Positions 6,635 through 13,129 of a stretch of 22,133 bases of DNA are shown one piece after another. Made by a program: the position numbers and the translations under genes. Under the pieces are notes generated by a model that made no database searches, was not told the origin of the DNA, and was given only the letters and a program-made list of their open reading frames with translations. How positions within the stretch are numbered: the first letter of the stretch is position 1; the number at the start of each line of letters is the position of its first letter. The stretch is taken from assembly GCA_007133145.1 (NCBI GenBank), contig SLNF01000122.1:1-22133 (forward strand). Reading direction: 5' to 3'. Source of the stretch: Nitriliruptorales bacterium (lineage in GTDB: Bacteria > Actinomycetota > Nitriliruptoria > Euzebyales > Egibacteraceae).

Positions 6635-8263
6635 ATGGGACTGCGTGAGACGCTGCTCGCGCGAGGTGTCATCAGCGACGAGGACCTCGAGCGCGTCGCC
6701 GAGCGCCAACGCGAGGCAGGCACGCCGTTCGGGCGGACGCTGCTCGACCTCGGTCTCGCGAGCGAAAGGGTCATCGTCGATGCGGTGGCGGCGTCCCTCG
6801 GACTGGAGTTCGCCGATCTCGCACCCGGGATGATCGATCCCGTGGCCGCAGCGCTGCTGCCGCTGGAGGTGGCGCGCGACGTCCAAGCCCTGCCGGTGCG
6901 CTTCGACGGGGCCCACGGCCTCGTCGTCGCCGTAGTGGACCCGCACGCCGAAGCGGCCCTCAGCCGGGTCCGAGCCGAGACCGGCCTCGACTGCAGGGCC
7001 GCGCTCGCAGTGCGGGGTGAACTGCTCGACGCCATCGAGATCATGGCCGATCGCCGCGAACCGACGACGCCGCAGCCCCCTGCGGGCGTCGACGAGACCA
7101 ACGGCCACCGCCCCGGAGCCCGGCGCGACCCCGCCGGCCCCGCGTCGGCCGAGGAGCCGCCGAGGGCGGCCCATCTGCTCGCCTACGAGCAGGAGACCGA
7201 GATCGACCTCCACGAGGTGCTCGGTAAGCTCATCGAGCTCGGCGGTAGCGACCTCCACTTGACCGAGGACCTGCCCCCGATGGTTCGGGTGCACGGTGAC
7301 GTCGAGCCCCTCGACGGCTACCCGAAGCTCACCGCCTCGGAGCTCCAGAAGCTCATCTACTCGATCCTGACCCAGAAGCAGCGCGAGGCCTTCGAGACCA
7401 CCCTCGAGTTCGACCTGTCCTACGCCGTGCCCGACGTCAGCCGCTTCCGCGTCAACGTCTTCCAGCAGCGCGGCTCGCTCGGCGCGGTCATGCGCGCGAT
7501 CCCCTTCGACATCGTGCCGCTCGAGACCCTCGGTATGCCGCCGCAGATCGCGAACTTCGCCTACCTGCCGCGCGGTTTCGTGCTCGTGACCGGGCCGACC
7601 GGCTCGGGCAAGTCGACGACGCTGGCCTCGCTCATCGACATCGTCAACCGCCACCGCTCCTCCCACATCATGACCGTGGAGGATCCCATCGAGTTCCTCC
7701 ACACCCACCGCAAGTCGATCGTCAACCAGCGCGAGGTCGGGGGCGACACCCTCTCGTTCGCCGCAGCCCTCAAGCATGCGCTCCGCCAGGACCCCGACGT
7801 CATCCTCGTCGGCGAGATGCGCGACCTCGAGACCATCCAGGTGGCGCTGACCGCCGCCGAGACCGGCCACCTCGTCTTCGGCACGCTGCACACCCAGGAC
7901 GCCCCGCAGACCGTCGACCGTCTCGTCGACGTCTTCCCCCCCCACCAGCAGGAGCAGATCCGGGTGATGCTCGGCGGTGCGTTGCAGGGCGTGGTCTGCC
8001 AGACGCTGCTCAAGACCCCCGACGGCCAGGGCCGCGTCGCCGCGACCGAGGTCATGGTGGCGACCGGGGCGATCAAGAACCTCATCCGCGAGGGCAAGAC
8101 CCACCAGATGTACTCGGCGATCCAGGCGGGCAAACAGCACGGGATGATCACGATGGACCAGTCCCTCGCCGACCTCGTCAAGGCGGGCAAGGTCACCTAC
8201 GACGCCGCCCTCGAGAAGTGCAACAACGTCGCCGACTTCAACCGCCTGTCCGGTCGCGCCTAG
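6635..8263 (+). CDS. pilT: Type IV pilus retraction ATPase PilT with N-terminal MshEN-type domain
   Basis: A 542-residue ATPase. I use the ATG at 6635 (AGGAG 6621-6625, nine bases away); an ATG at 6626 abuts the same AGGAG and is less likely. The C-terminal ~350 residues are typical PilT: Walker A GPTGSGKST (320-328), Walker B VILVGEMRD (E394), HLVFGTLHTQDA, and the PilT signature AIKNLIREGKTHQMYSAIQ that links ATPase to retraction. PilT is normally about 350 residues. Here residues 1-140 add an MshEN/T2SSE_N-type domain, joined by a Pro/Ala-rich linker (about 145-190). The domain keeps the L..xxG repeats but lacks the R-L-G starts of c-di-GMP binders. Stop and pilC are nine bases apart, so pilT-pilC is one operon. 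Confidence 0.93.
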   Translation: MGLRETLLARGVISDEDLERVAERQREAGTPFGRTLLDLGLASERVIVDAVAASLGLEFADLAPGMIDPVAAALLPLEVARDVQALPVRFDGAHGLVVAVVDPHAEAALSRVRAETGLDCRAALAVRGELLDAIEIMADRREPTTPQPPAGVDETNGHRPGARRDPAGPASAEEPPRAAHLLAYEQETEIDLHEVLGKLIELGGSDLHLTEDLPPMVRVHGDVEPLDGYPKLTASELQKLIYSILTQKQREAFETTLEFDLSYAVPDVSRFRVNVFQQRGSLGAVMRAIPFDIVPLETLGMPPQIANFAYLPRGFVLVTGPTGSGKSTTLASLIDIVNRHRSSHIMTVEDPIEFLHTHRKSIVNQREVGGDTLSFAAALKHALRQDPDVILVGEMRDLETIQVALTAAETGHLVFGTLHTQDAPQTVDRLVDVFPPHQQEQIRVMLGGALQGVVCQTLLKTPDGQGRVAATEVMVATGAIKNLIREGKTHQMYSAIQAGKQHGMITMDQSLADLVKAGKVTYDAALEKCNNVADFNRLSGRA

Positions 8264-8272
8264 GAGCTCGCC

Positions 8273-9517
8273 ATGCCGACGCTCTCGCCCGAGAAGACCA
8301 CCACCTTCGACTACACCGTCCGTGACCGCGCGGGCAAGACCCTCAAGGGCTCCATCGACGCCCCCGACGACCGCGCCGTCGCCGCGAAGCTGCGCGAGAT
8401 GGGCTACGCGCCGGTGGCGATCACCGAGTCGAAGGAGGGCAAGGGCCTCCAACGCGAGCTGAGCGTCCCGGGTCTGGGCGGCAACCGCGTCACGCTCAAG
8501 GATCTCGCCATCTTCAGCCGGCAGTTCTCGACGATGATCGGCTCGGGGCTCTCGCTCGTGCGTGCCCTCAACATCCTCGCCGAGCAGACCGAGAGCCGAC
8601 GTCTCGCCGAGGTCGTCGGCGAGGTGCGCACCCAGATCGAGCAGGGGCGGGCGCTCTCCGACGCCCTCGGCGACCACGAGGAGTTCCCCCGGCTCTACGT
8701 CGCGATGGTGCGCGCCGGTGAGGCCGCCGGGCTGCTCGACCAGGTGCTCCTGCGCATCGCCGACACCCTCGAGAAGGACGTCGAGCTCCGTCGACGGATC
8801 AAGTCGGCCTTGACCTACCCGGTGGTCGTGCTCGCGCTCGCGGTGATCCTCACGACGGTGATGCTCATCTTCATCGTCCCGATCTTCGTCGGGATGTTCG
8901 CCGAGCTCGGCGGAGAGCTCCCGCTTCCGACGCGCATCCTCCTCGGGCTGTCGAACCTCGTGACCTCGTTCTGGTGGTTGCTGCTCATCGCGCCGTTCGC
9001 GGCCTGGAAGGCCTTCGCGTGGGCGCGCAAGCAGCCCGCGATCCGCTACCGCCTCGACGCGCTCAAGCTCAAGCTGCCCGTGTTCGGCAACCTCTTCCAC
9101 AAGCTCGCCCTCGCGCGCTTCGCCCGCAACCTCGGCACGCTGCTCCAAGCCGGGGTGCCGATCCTCTCGGCGCTCGAGATCACCTCCGACGCGGTGAACA
9201 ACGGCGTCATCAGCGATGCGACGAGGGACGTCCAGCACGCCGTGAAGGAGGGCCAGAGCGTCGCGGAGCCCCTGCAGGGCCACGCGGTGTTCCCCCCGAT
9301 GGTCGTGCAGATGATCGCCGTGGGCGAGGAGACCGGGCAGATGGACGCGATGTTGGGCAAGATCGCGGACTTCTACGACGATGAGGTCAGCGCGGCGACC
9401 GAGTCGCTCACGGCGATGCTCGAGCCACTCATGATCGCCGTCCTCGGCGGCGTCATCGGCGCGATGGTCATCGCGCTCTACATGCCGATGTTCCAGGTCT
9501 TCGACCTCATCGAGTAG
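8273..9517 (+). CDS. pilC: Type IV pilus inner-membrane platform protein PilC
   Basis: A 414-residue membrane protein that couples the PilB and PilT motors to pilin assembly. The ribosome binding site AGGAG (8262-8266) overlaps the pilT stop, six bases before the ATG. An N-terminal segment FDYTVRDRAGKTLKG ... DDRAVAAKLREMGYAP is the usual PilC/GspF start. Two T2SSF domains follow at about residues 79-201 and 281-403. Hydrophobic segments are near TYPVVVLALAVILTTVMLIF, SFWWLLLIAPFAAW and MIAVLGGVIGAMVIALYMPM. Motifs such as GLSLVRALNILAEQ and VRAGEAAGLLDQVL match the family. Length is normal. Confidence 0.95.
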   Translation: MPTLSPEKTTTFDYTVRDRAGKTLKGSIDAPDDRAVAAKLREMGYAPVAITESKEGKGLQRELSVPGLGGNRVTLKDLAIFSRQFSTMIGSGLSLVRALNILAEQTESRRLAEVVGEVRTQIEQGRALSDALGDHEEFPRLYVAMVRAGEAAGLLDQVLLRIADTLEKDVELRRRIKSALTYPVVVLALAVILTTVMLIFIVPIFVGMFAELGGELPLPTRILLGLSNLVTSFWWLLLIAPFAAWKAFAWARKQPAIRYRLDALKLKLPVFGNLFHKLALARFARNLGTLLQAGVPILSALEITSDAVNNGVISDATRDVQHAVKEGQSVAEPLQGHAVFPPMVVQMIAVGEETGQMDAMLGKIADFYDDEVSAATESLTAMLEPLMIAVLGGVIGAMVIALYMPMFQVFDLIE

Positions 9518-9536
9518 GTCGGCGGCGCCGTGGCGG

Positions 9537-9556
9537 TGCCGTCCTGCGCGACGGCG
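9537..9556 (+). terminator. Candidate hairpin after pilC
   Basis: GCCGTC (9538-9543) pairs with GACGGC (9550-9555) around a 6-base loop, plus a flanking T:G pair. A longer GGCGAC ... GTCGCC pairing (9553-9584) competes with it. No T-tract. It may end the pilT-pilC transcript. Confidence 0.3.
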
Positions 9557-9805
9557 ACGACGTCACGTGCCCGGCGCCGTCGCCCGCATGCGCACTCCGC
9601 GCACGCAGCAGCGAACCGGGGTCGGGGGCGCCGTCGCGCGTCGCCCGGTCCGCCGCGGGCGGACGCTCTCGTCGCGGTGGGCGACGGTCGAGAGGCGCCG
9701 GCGAGGCCCAGTCCCTCGGCGGACCGTCGGCGCAGGCCGGCGCCGTCGCGGTGCTGAGCGAGCGACGGTCCGCGGCGCGCGACGGGACCGGTGCAGCGAT
9801 GGCCC
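9557..9805. other. Gene-free upstream part of the pilA regulatory region
   Basis: These 249 bases between the pilC hairpin and the pilA promoter element hold no reading frame with a credible start, ribosome binding site or recognisable protein; every frame gives Arg/Pro/Ala low-complexity peptides. I see no clear operator. It could hold activator sites for pilA. Confidence 0.5.
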
Positions 9806-9833
9806 TCAAGTCATCGCCACGCGGTGCCGATGC
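9806..9833 (+). promoter_or_regulatory. Sigma-28-like promoter of pilA
   Basis: TCAAG at 9806-9810, 15 bases, then GCCGATGC at 9826-9833. The -10 carries the GCCGAT core of the FliA/WhiG class exactly. The expected start, about seven bases on (near 9840), falls just before the first strand of the structured leader (9846), so promoter and leader fit each other. Confidence 0.6.
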
Positions 9834-9845
9834 ATGGGGTGTACG

Positions 9846-10036
9846 CGCAAGTCGCTGGAGCAGAACGGGCGATCTCGTCGTGAGACGGGGAAGCAACGCC
9901 ACGGGGCCCGTAGCCATCATCGTCATGAGCCAGGGTCAGCCGGGCTGCCTCGCGCCAAGACTCGCGTCCTCGGCCACCGCGGCAGCGGCGCCGTGGCCTG
10001 CGACTTGCACCGTCAACGAGCACCGGAGGTGCAAGT
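9846..10036 (+). promoter_or_regulatory. RNA switch: mutually exclusive stems controlling pilA translation
   Basis: Strand 1 (9847-9855, GCAAGTCGC) is perfectly complementary to strand 3 (10000-10008, GCGACTTGC). Strand 1 shifted by one (9846-9853) also pairs at seven of eight positions with strand 2 (9959-9966, GACTCGCG). Strand 3 shifted (10003-10011, ACTTGCACC) is perfectly complementary to strand 4 (10028-10036, GGTGCAAGT), which overlaps the pilA ribosome binding site GGAGG (10025-10029). Stems 1:3 and 3:4 cannot coexist. This is the strand layout of a translational riboswitch: 1:2 with 3:4 would be OFF and 1:3 would be ON. A further hairpin (GGCCAC 9972-9977 with GTGGCC 9993-9998) lies between strands 2 and 3. 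Complementarity is read directly; the switching is inferred. Confidence 0.6.
9857..9949 (+). ncRNA. Candidate c-di-GMP-I (GEMM)-like aptamer core in the pilA leader
   Basis: Segments resemble the GEMM core in the right order. GGAGCAGAAC (9857-9866) stands where GGGCAAACC is expected. A stem-loop TCTC-GTCGT-GAGA (9873-9885) follows. GGAAGCAACGCCACGGGGCC (9889-9908) compares with GGACGCAAAGCCACGGG. Last comes CAGCCGGGCTGCC (9937-9949), compared with AGCCGGGUUGCC. The second block matches the conserved ACGCAAAGCC at eight of ten positions and keeps the A that stacks between the two guanines in the Vc2 structure. The first block is diverged, so this could be a variant GEMM, another ligand class, or chance. 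Matches are to remembered consensus, not to a model search. Confidence 0.45.
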
Positions 10037-10038
10037 AC

Positions 10039-10485
10039 ATGAGCGCTATCTGGAAGCGCATCGACGAGAAGGACGAGGGGTTCACGCTCATCGAGCTCCT
10101 CGTCGTGGTCATCATCATCGGCATCCTCGCCGCGATCGCCATTCCGATCTTCCTCAACCAGCGTGAAGCCGCCTGGCAGGGCTCGACCGAGTCCGACGTG
10201 CGCAACGCCGCGATCCAAGTGGAGACGGCGGCGACGCGGACCTCTGGCGGCGCAGCCCCTGCGCTGGCCGACGTCGGCGAGGTGGTTCGCTCGAGCGATG
10301 ACATCTCGCTCTTCTACAGCGAGGACGGCGGGGCCTTCACGATCTGTGGTACGCACGAGCAACTCGACGGAGACTTCGGGCACGTGATCTACGACTCGTC
10401 GACCGGCGGCATCCCCGACAGCGACGCCTGGAGCTCGGGTGGCTGCCCGTCCAACGATGGCGAGATGACCTACGTGACCGACTAG
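10039..10485 (+). CDS. pilA: Major type IV pilin PilA
   Basis: A 148-residue prepilin. ATG at 10039 follows GGAGG (10025-10029) by nine bases. The 14-residue leader MSAIWKRIDEKDEG is cleaved before FTLIELLVVVIIIGILAAIA, a textbook class III signal with Phe at mature position 1 and Glu at 5 (residue 19). The helix ends IPIFLNQREAAW, as in type IVa pilins. A small, acidic globular head of about 95 residues has two cysteines, one in FTICGTHEQ and one in SSGGCPSNDG, which may form the D-region disulfide. It is the most canonical pilin here and stands alone between its own promoter, structured leader and terminator, as expected for the most highly expressed subunit. Confidence 0.93.
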   Translation: MSAIWKRIDEKDEGFTLIELLVVVIIIGILAAIAIPIFLNQREAAWQGSTESDVRNAAIQVETAATRTSGGAAPALADVGEVVRSSDDISLFYSEDGGAFTICGTHEQLDGDFGHVIYDSSTGGIPDSDAWSSGGCPSNDGEMTYVTD

Positions 10486-10550
10486 GAAGGCGAGCTGGCC
10501 GACGCGGCCACGCGCTCGGAGAGCGCTGAGCCGCGTTCGCACGGACCCTG

Positions 10551-10586
10551 AGAACCGTGGGGGGTCGCCGGGCTCCCCACGGTTCT
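10551..10586 (+). terminator. Intrinsic terminator of pilA
   Basis: AGAACCGTGGGG (10551-10562) and CCCCACGGTTCT (10575-10586) form a perfect 12-bp stem with a 12-base loop, 65 bases after the pilA stop. The sequence after it (TCCCTACC) is only weakly T-rich, as is common in high-GC bacteria. It isolates pilA from pilM. Confidence 0.8.
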
Positions 10587-10694
10587 TCCCTACCCCGAAC
10601 TCGCTGTTCGCACCGACCGTGCGACTGGACGGCCCGTCGGCGGCCCTCTCCGGACCGGGGCCGGCTCGGCTGGGCTGTCCGCGGGATGATGTGC

Positions 10695-10700
10695 GAGGCT
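10695..10700 (+). promoter_or_regulatory. Weak -10 candidate for leaderless pilM
   Basis: GAGGCT ends seven bases before the pilM ATG, the same distance as the TAGGGT before aroC. No ribosome binding site precedes pilM, which fits a leaderless message. The hexamer matches TANNNT only partly, and no -35 is visible. The sigma-28-like element seen at the other pilus promoters is absent here. Confidence 0.25.
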
Positions 10701-10707
10701 ACGGCGC

Positions 10708-11754
10708 ATGACCACGACCATCGGGCTCGACATCGGCTCCTCGGCCGTGCGGGCCGCACAGATCAAGACCGGGCGCGGCGTGCCCACGCTCGAGCGCATC
10801 GGGCAGGTCCTCCTGCCCCCCGGGGCGGTGCGTGACGGGGAGATCAGCCAGCCCGACGTCGTCGCCCGCGCGATCAGCGACCTCTGGGCGCAGCGCAAGC
10901 TCCAGGGCCGCGAGGTCGCTCTCGGCGTCGCCAACCAGCAGGTGGTCGTCCGGCAGTTGGAGGTGCCGTACCTGCCTGACGACGAGTTGCGCGCCTCGCT
11001 GCAGTTCCAGGCCGCCGACGCGATCCCCATCCCCATCGAGCAGGCCGTGCTCGACTTCCACACCCTCGAGCAGTTCGAGAACGCCGAGGGCGAGAAGCTC
11101 AGCCGTATCCTCCTCGTCGCCGCCCAGCGGCAGATGGTCGACGCGATCGTCGAGGTCGCCGACGCGGCGAAGCTGCGCCCCAAGCTCCTCGACCTCGACG
11201 CCTTCGCGGTCCTGCGCTGCCTCGCGCCGGAGAAGGTCGTCCACGACGCGGGCGGCGAGCTCATCCTCGACATCGGCTCCTCGATCACGAACATCGTCGT
11301 CCACGAGAACGGCGCGCCGCGCTTCGTGCGCATCCTCCTCATGGGCGGCTCGCAGATCACCGATGCGCTCATCGGCTCCCTGGAGATGAGCCTCGAGGAA
11401 GCCGAGGCCGCGAAGGCGCACTACGGCATCGACGCGACCGAGACCGGCGAGGAGGCCGCGCGGATCGTCGCCGAGCGCGCTGGCCGCTTCGTCGACGAGA
11501 TCCGCGGCTCGGTCGACTACTACACTGCCCAACCCGACGCCGTGCCGATCCACCGGCTCGTCGTCACCGGGGGCGGGAGCCTCCTGCCCGGACTCGTCGA
11601 GCGCTTGGGGGAGACATTGGGCATCGACGTCGTCCACGCGCAGCCCATGCGTGAGCTCGAGATCGGCGACCTCAACGTCGAGCGCGGCAACCTCATCGAC
11701 GCCCAACCGTTCCTCGCCGTGGCCATCGGCCTGGCCCTCGGGGCGGCCGAATGA
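10708..11754 (+). CDS. pilM: Type IV pilus assembly protein PilM (actin-like ATPase)
   Basis: A 348-residue cytoplasmic, actin-fold protein (FtsA/PilM family) that holds the PilN tail and organises the pilus base. Nucleotide-binding segments are visible: phosphate-1 GLDIGSSAVRAAQI at residues 5-18, phosphate-2 ILDIGSSITNIVVHENG, and the adenosine motif VVTGGGSLLPGLVERL near the C-terminus. Length is standard. No Shine-Dalgarno precedes the ATG, so it may be leaderless. Its stop overlaps the pilN start (ATGA), the first of three such overlaps in pilMNO and the pilP-like gene. Confidence 0.93.
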   Translation: MTTTIGLDIGSSAVRAAQIKTGRGVPTLERIGQVLLPPGAVRDGEISQPDVVARAISDLWAQRKLQGREVALGVANQQVVVRQLEVPYLPDDELRASLQFQAADAIPIPIEQAVLDFHTLEQFENAEGEKLSRILLVAAQRQMVDAIVEVADAAKLRPKLLDLDAFAVLRCLAPEKVVHDAGGELILDIGSSITNIVVHENGAPRFVRILLMGGSQITDALIGSLEMSLEEAEAAKAHYGIDATETGEEAARIVAERAGRFVDEIRGSVDYYTAQPDAVPIHRLVVTGGGSLLPGLVERLGETLGIDVVHAQPMRELEIGDLNVERGNLIDAQPFLAVAIGLALGAAE

Positions 11755-12398
11755 GCGCGAGGGTCAACCTCCTCCCGCGCGAGCTCGAGCAACGCTCGAG
11801 GGCGCGGCGGTCGATCCGCCTGTCGATCCTCGTCGTCCTGCTCGCCCTGGCGATCATGGGCGGGCTCTACGCCTACCAGGCCAACGAGGTCCGCCAGGCC
11901 GAGGACGAGCGCGACCGCGCCGCCGAGGACGTCGCCCGTCTCGAGGCCGAGCTCGCCGAGCTCGAGGAGTTCCGCGAGCTGCTCGACCGTCACACGACCC
12001 GGGGCGAGCTGCTCGCCAGCGCGATGGAGCGGGAGATCTCCTGGGCCCGGGTGCTCAACGACCTCGCCTTGGCCTTCCCCGGCGACGCCTCGCTGCTCTC
12101 CCTGGCGGTCAACGTCGAAGAACCCACCGAGCCGGTGCCCGGGGAGATCGCTGCGGGCGTGCGCGTCGGGCAGATCTCGACGAGTGGGTACTCCGTCGAC
12201 GAGCTCGCCCCGGGGGTGCAGACCGTCCTCATCGACTTCGAGGGCGCTCGCGGGTTCTTCAACACCTACCTCTCCACCGCCGGGGTGGCTGACATCGGCG
12301 AGACCGAGGTCACGAACTTCGACGGCACGATCGACCTCGACGACGACGTCTACACCGAGCGCTACGCCGATGGCCTGCCTCCGGAGGCGCAGCGATGA
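11751..12398 (+). CDS. pilN: Type IV pilus assembly protein PilN
   Basis: A 215-residue bitopic membrane protein. It begins MSARVNLLPRELEQR; the N-V-N-L-L-P-type tail is the known docking peptide for PilM. One membrane helix follows (about residues 22-42, LSILVVLLALAIMGGLYAY). Then comes a heptad-rich coiled coil (about 45-85, QAEDERDRAAEDVARLEAEL) that would pair with PilO, and an extracytoplasmic ferredoxin-like domain. Start overlaps pilM and end overlaps pilO by four bases each. Confidence 0.9.
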   Translation: MSARVNLLPRELEQRSRARRSIRLSILVVLLALAIMGGLYAYQANEVRQAEDERDRAAEDVARLEAELAELEEFRELLDRHTTRGELLASAMEREISWARVLNDLALAFPGDASLLSLAVNVEEPTEPVPGEIAAGVRVGQISTSGYSVDELAPGVQTVLIDFEGARGFFNTYLSTAGVADIGETEVTNFDGTIDLDDDVYTERYADGLPPEAQR

Positions 12399-13129
12399 GC
12401 TACCGCGCCCCGCTCATCGCCCTCGGCGTCCTGGTCGTCCTCGGGGTGGCGTACTGGTTCCTCCTCTACCAGCCGCTGCTCGAGGAGCAAGAGGACCTCG
12501 AGGCGGAGACGGCCCGGCTCGAGACCGAGGCCTCGGGCCTGCGCACCGAGATCGCCGAGCTGCGCCGCGTCGAGGAGGAGCAGGTCGAGTACCGCGCCGA
12601 GCTCGCGCTCATGGAGGAGTACGTCCCCCCCGGCGTCGACCAGCCCACGTCGCTGCGGCAGTTCCAGGACACCGCCGACGCCGCCGGCGTCGACATCCTC
12701 AACTTGAGCTTCGGCCAGCCCGTCGCCGTCGAGGACGCCCCGCCGACCGGCGAGCCCGACACCGTGCTCGCCGACGTCACGTTCTCGATGACCGTCGAGG
12801 GCGGCTACTTCCAGGTCGTCGACCTCTTCCGCCGCTTCGAGGTCGACGTGCCCCGGGCGATGCTCGTCGAGACCATCGCGCTGAACGAGAGCGAGGTGGG
12901 CTTCCCGACGCTGTCGGTGAACTGGACCGGGCGCGTGTTCGCCGTCGTCGACGTCGCCGACACCGCCCTCGAGGAGGACGCCGAGCCGATCGATCCCGAC
13001 GCCGAGCCGGTCGATCCCGACGCCGAGCCGGTCGACCCCGACGCCGAGCCGGTCGACCCTGACGCCGACGACGACACCGAGGACAATGGTGACGAGGCGC
13101 TCGAGCTCGATGAGGAGGAAAGCCAGTGA
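12395..13129 (+). CDS. pilO: Type IV pilus assembly protein PilO
   Basis: A 244-residue bitopic membrane protein. A helix near residues 4-26 (APLIALGVLVVLGVAYWFLLY) is followed by a coiled coil (about 28-72). The outer domain carries the PilO-typical segment around SLRQFQDTADAAGVDIL and FSMTVEGGYFQVVDLFRRFE. The C-terminal ~50 residues are an added acidic tail: four exact heptads of the form DAEPVDPD, then D/E-only sequence. Typical PilO lacks this tail. It overlaps pilN and the pilP-like gene by four bases each. Confidence 0.88.
   Translation: MSYRAPLIALGVLVVLGVAYWFLLYQPLLEEQEDLEAETARLETEASGLRTEIAELRRVEEEQVEYRAELALMEEYVPPGVDQPTSLRQFQDTADAAGVDILNLSFGQPVAVEDAPPTGEPDTVLADVTFSMTVEGGYFQVVDLFRRFEVDVPRAMLVETIALNESEVGFPTLSVNWTGRVFAVVDVADTALEEDAEPIDPDAEPVDPDAEPVDPDAEPVDPDADDDTEDNGDEALELDEEESQ
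12977..13060 (+). repeat. Four 21-bp in-frame repeats in pilO
   Basis: Units start at 12977, 12998, 13019 and 13040, each coding D-A-E-P-[IV]-D-P, with a partial fifth unit from 13061. Units differ at few bases, so the array is recent and may vary in copy number between strains. It lengthens the acidic tail of PilO without changing frame. Confidence 0.9.

Noticed and set aside
6614..9283. Minus-strand open frame of 889 codons across pilT-pilC
   Set aside because: The reverse strand of two clear genes; the product is a His/Asp/Glu/Leu/Gly-rich shadow without domains.
9889..9949. Cobalamin or c-di-AMP riboswitch
   Set aside because: GGGAA and GCCAC fragments recall a B12 aptamer, but its B12 box and overall order are missing; the c-di-AMP (ydaO) core is also not found. 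The order of blocks fits GEMM better.
9751..10038. In-frame N-terminal extension of PilA (GTG or ATG upstream)
   Set aside because: The start at 10039 has a good ribosome binding site and gives a standard 14-residue prepilin leader; the extension would translate through the promoter element and RNA switch.
9567..10166. Plus-strand open frame of 199 codons in the pilA upstream region
   Set aside because: Arg-rich low complexity, crosses the leader structure and enters pilA in the wrong frame; no ribosome binding site.
12977..13060. CRISPR-like array
   Set aside because: Repeats are contiguous 21-bp units without spacers and lie in frame inside pilO.
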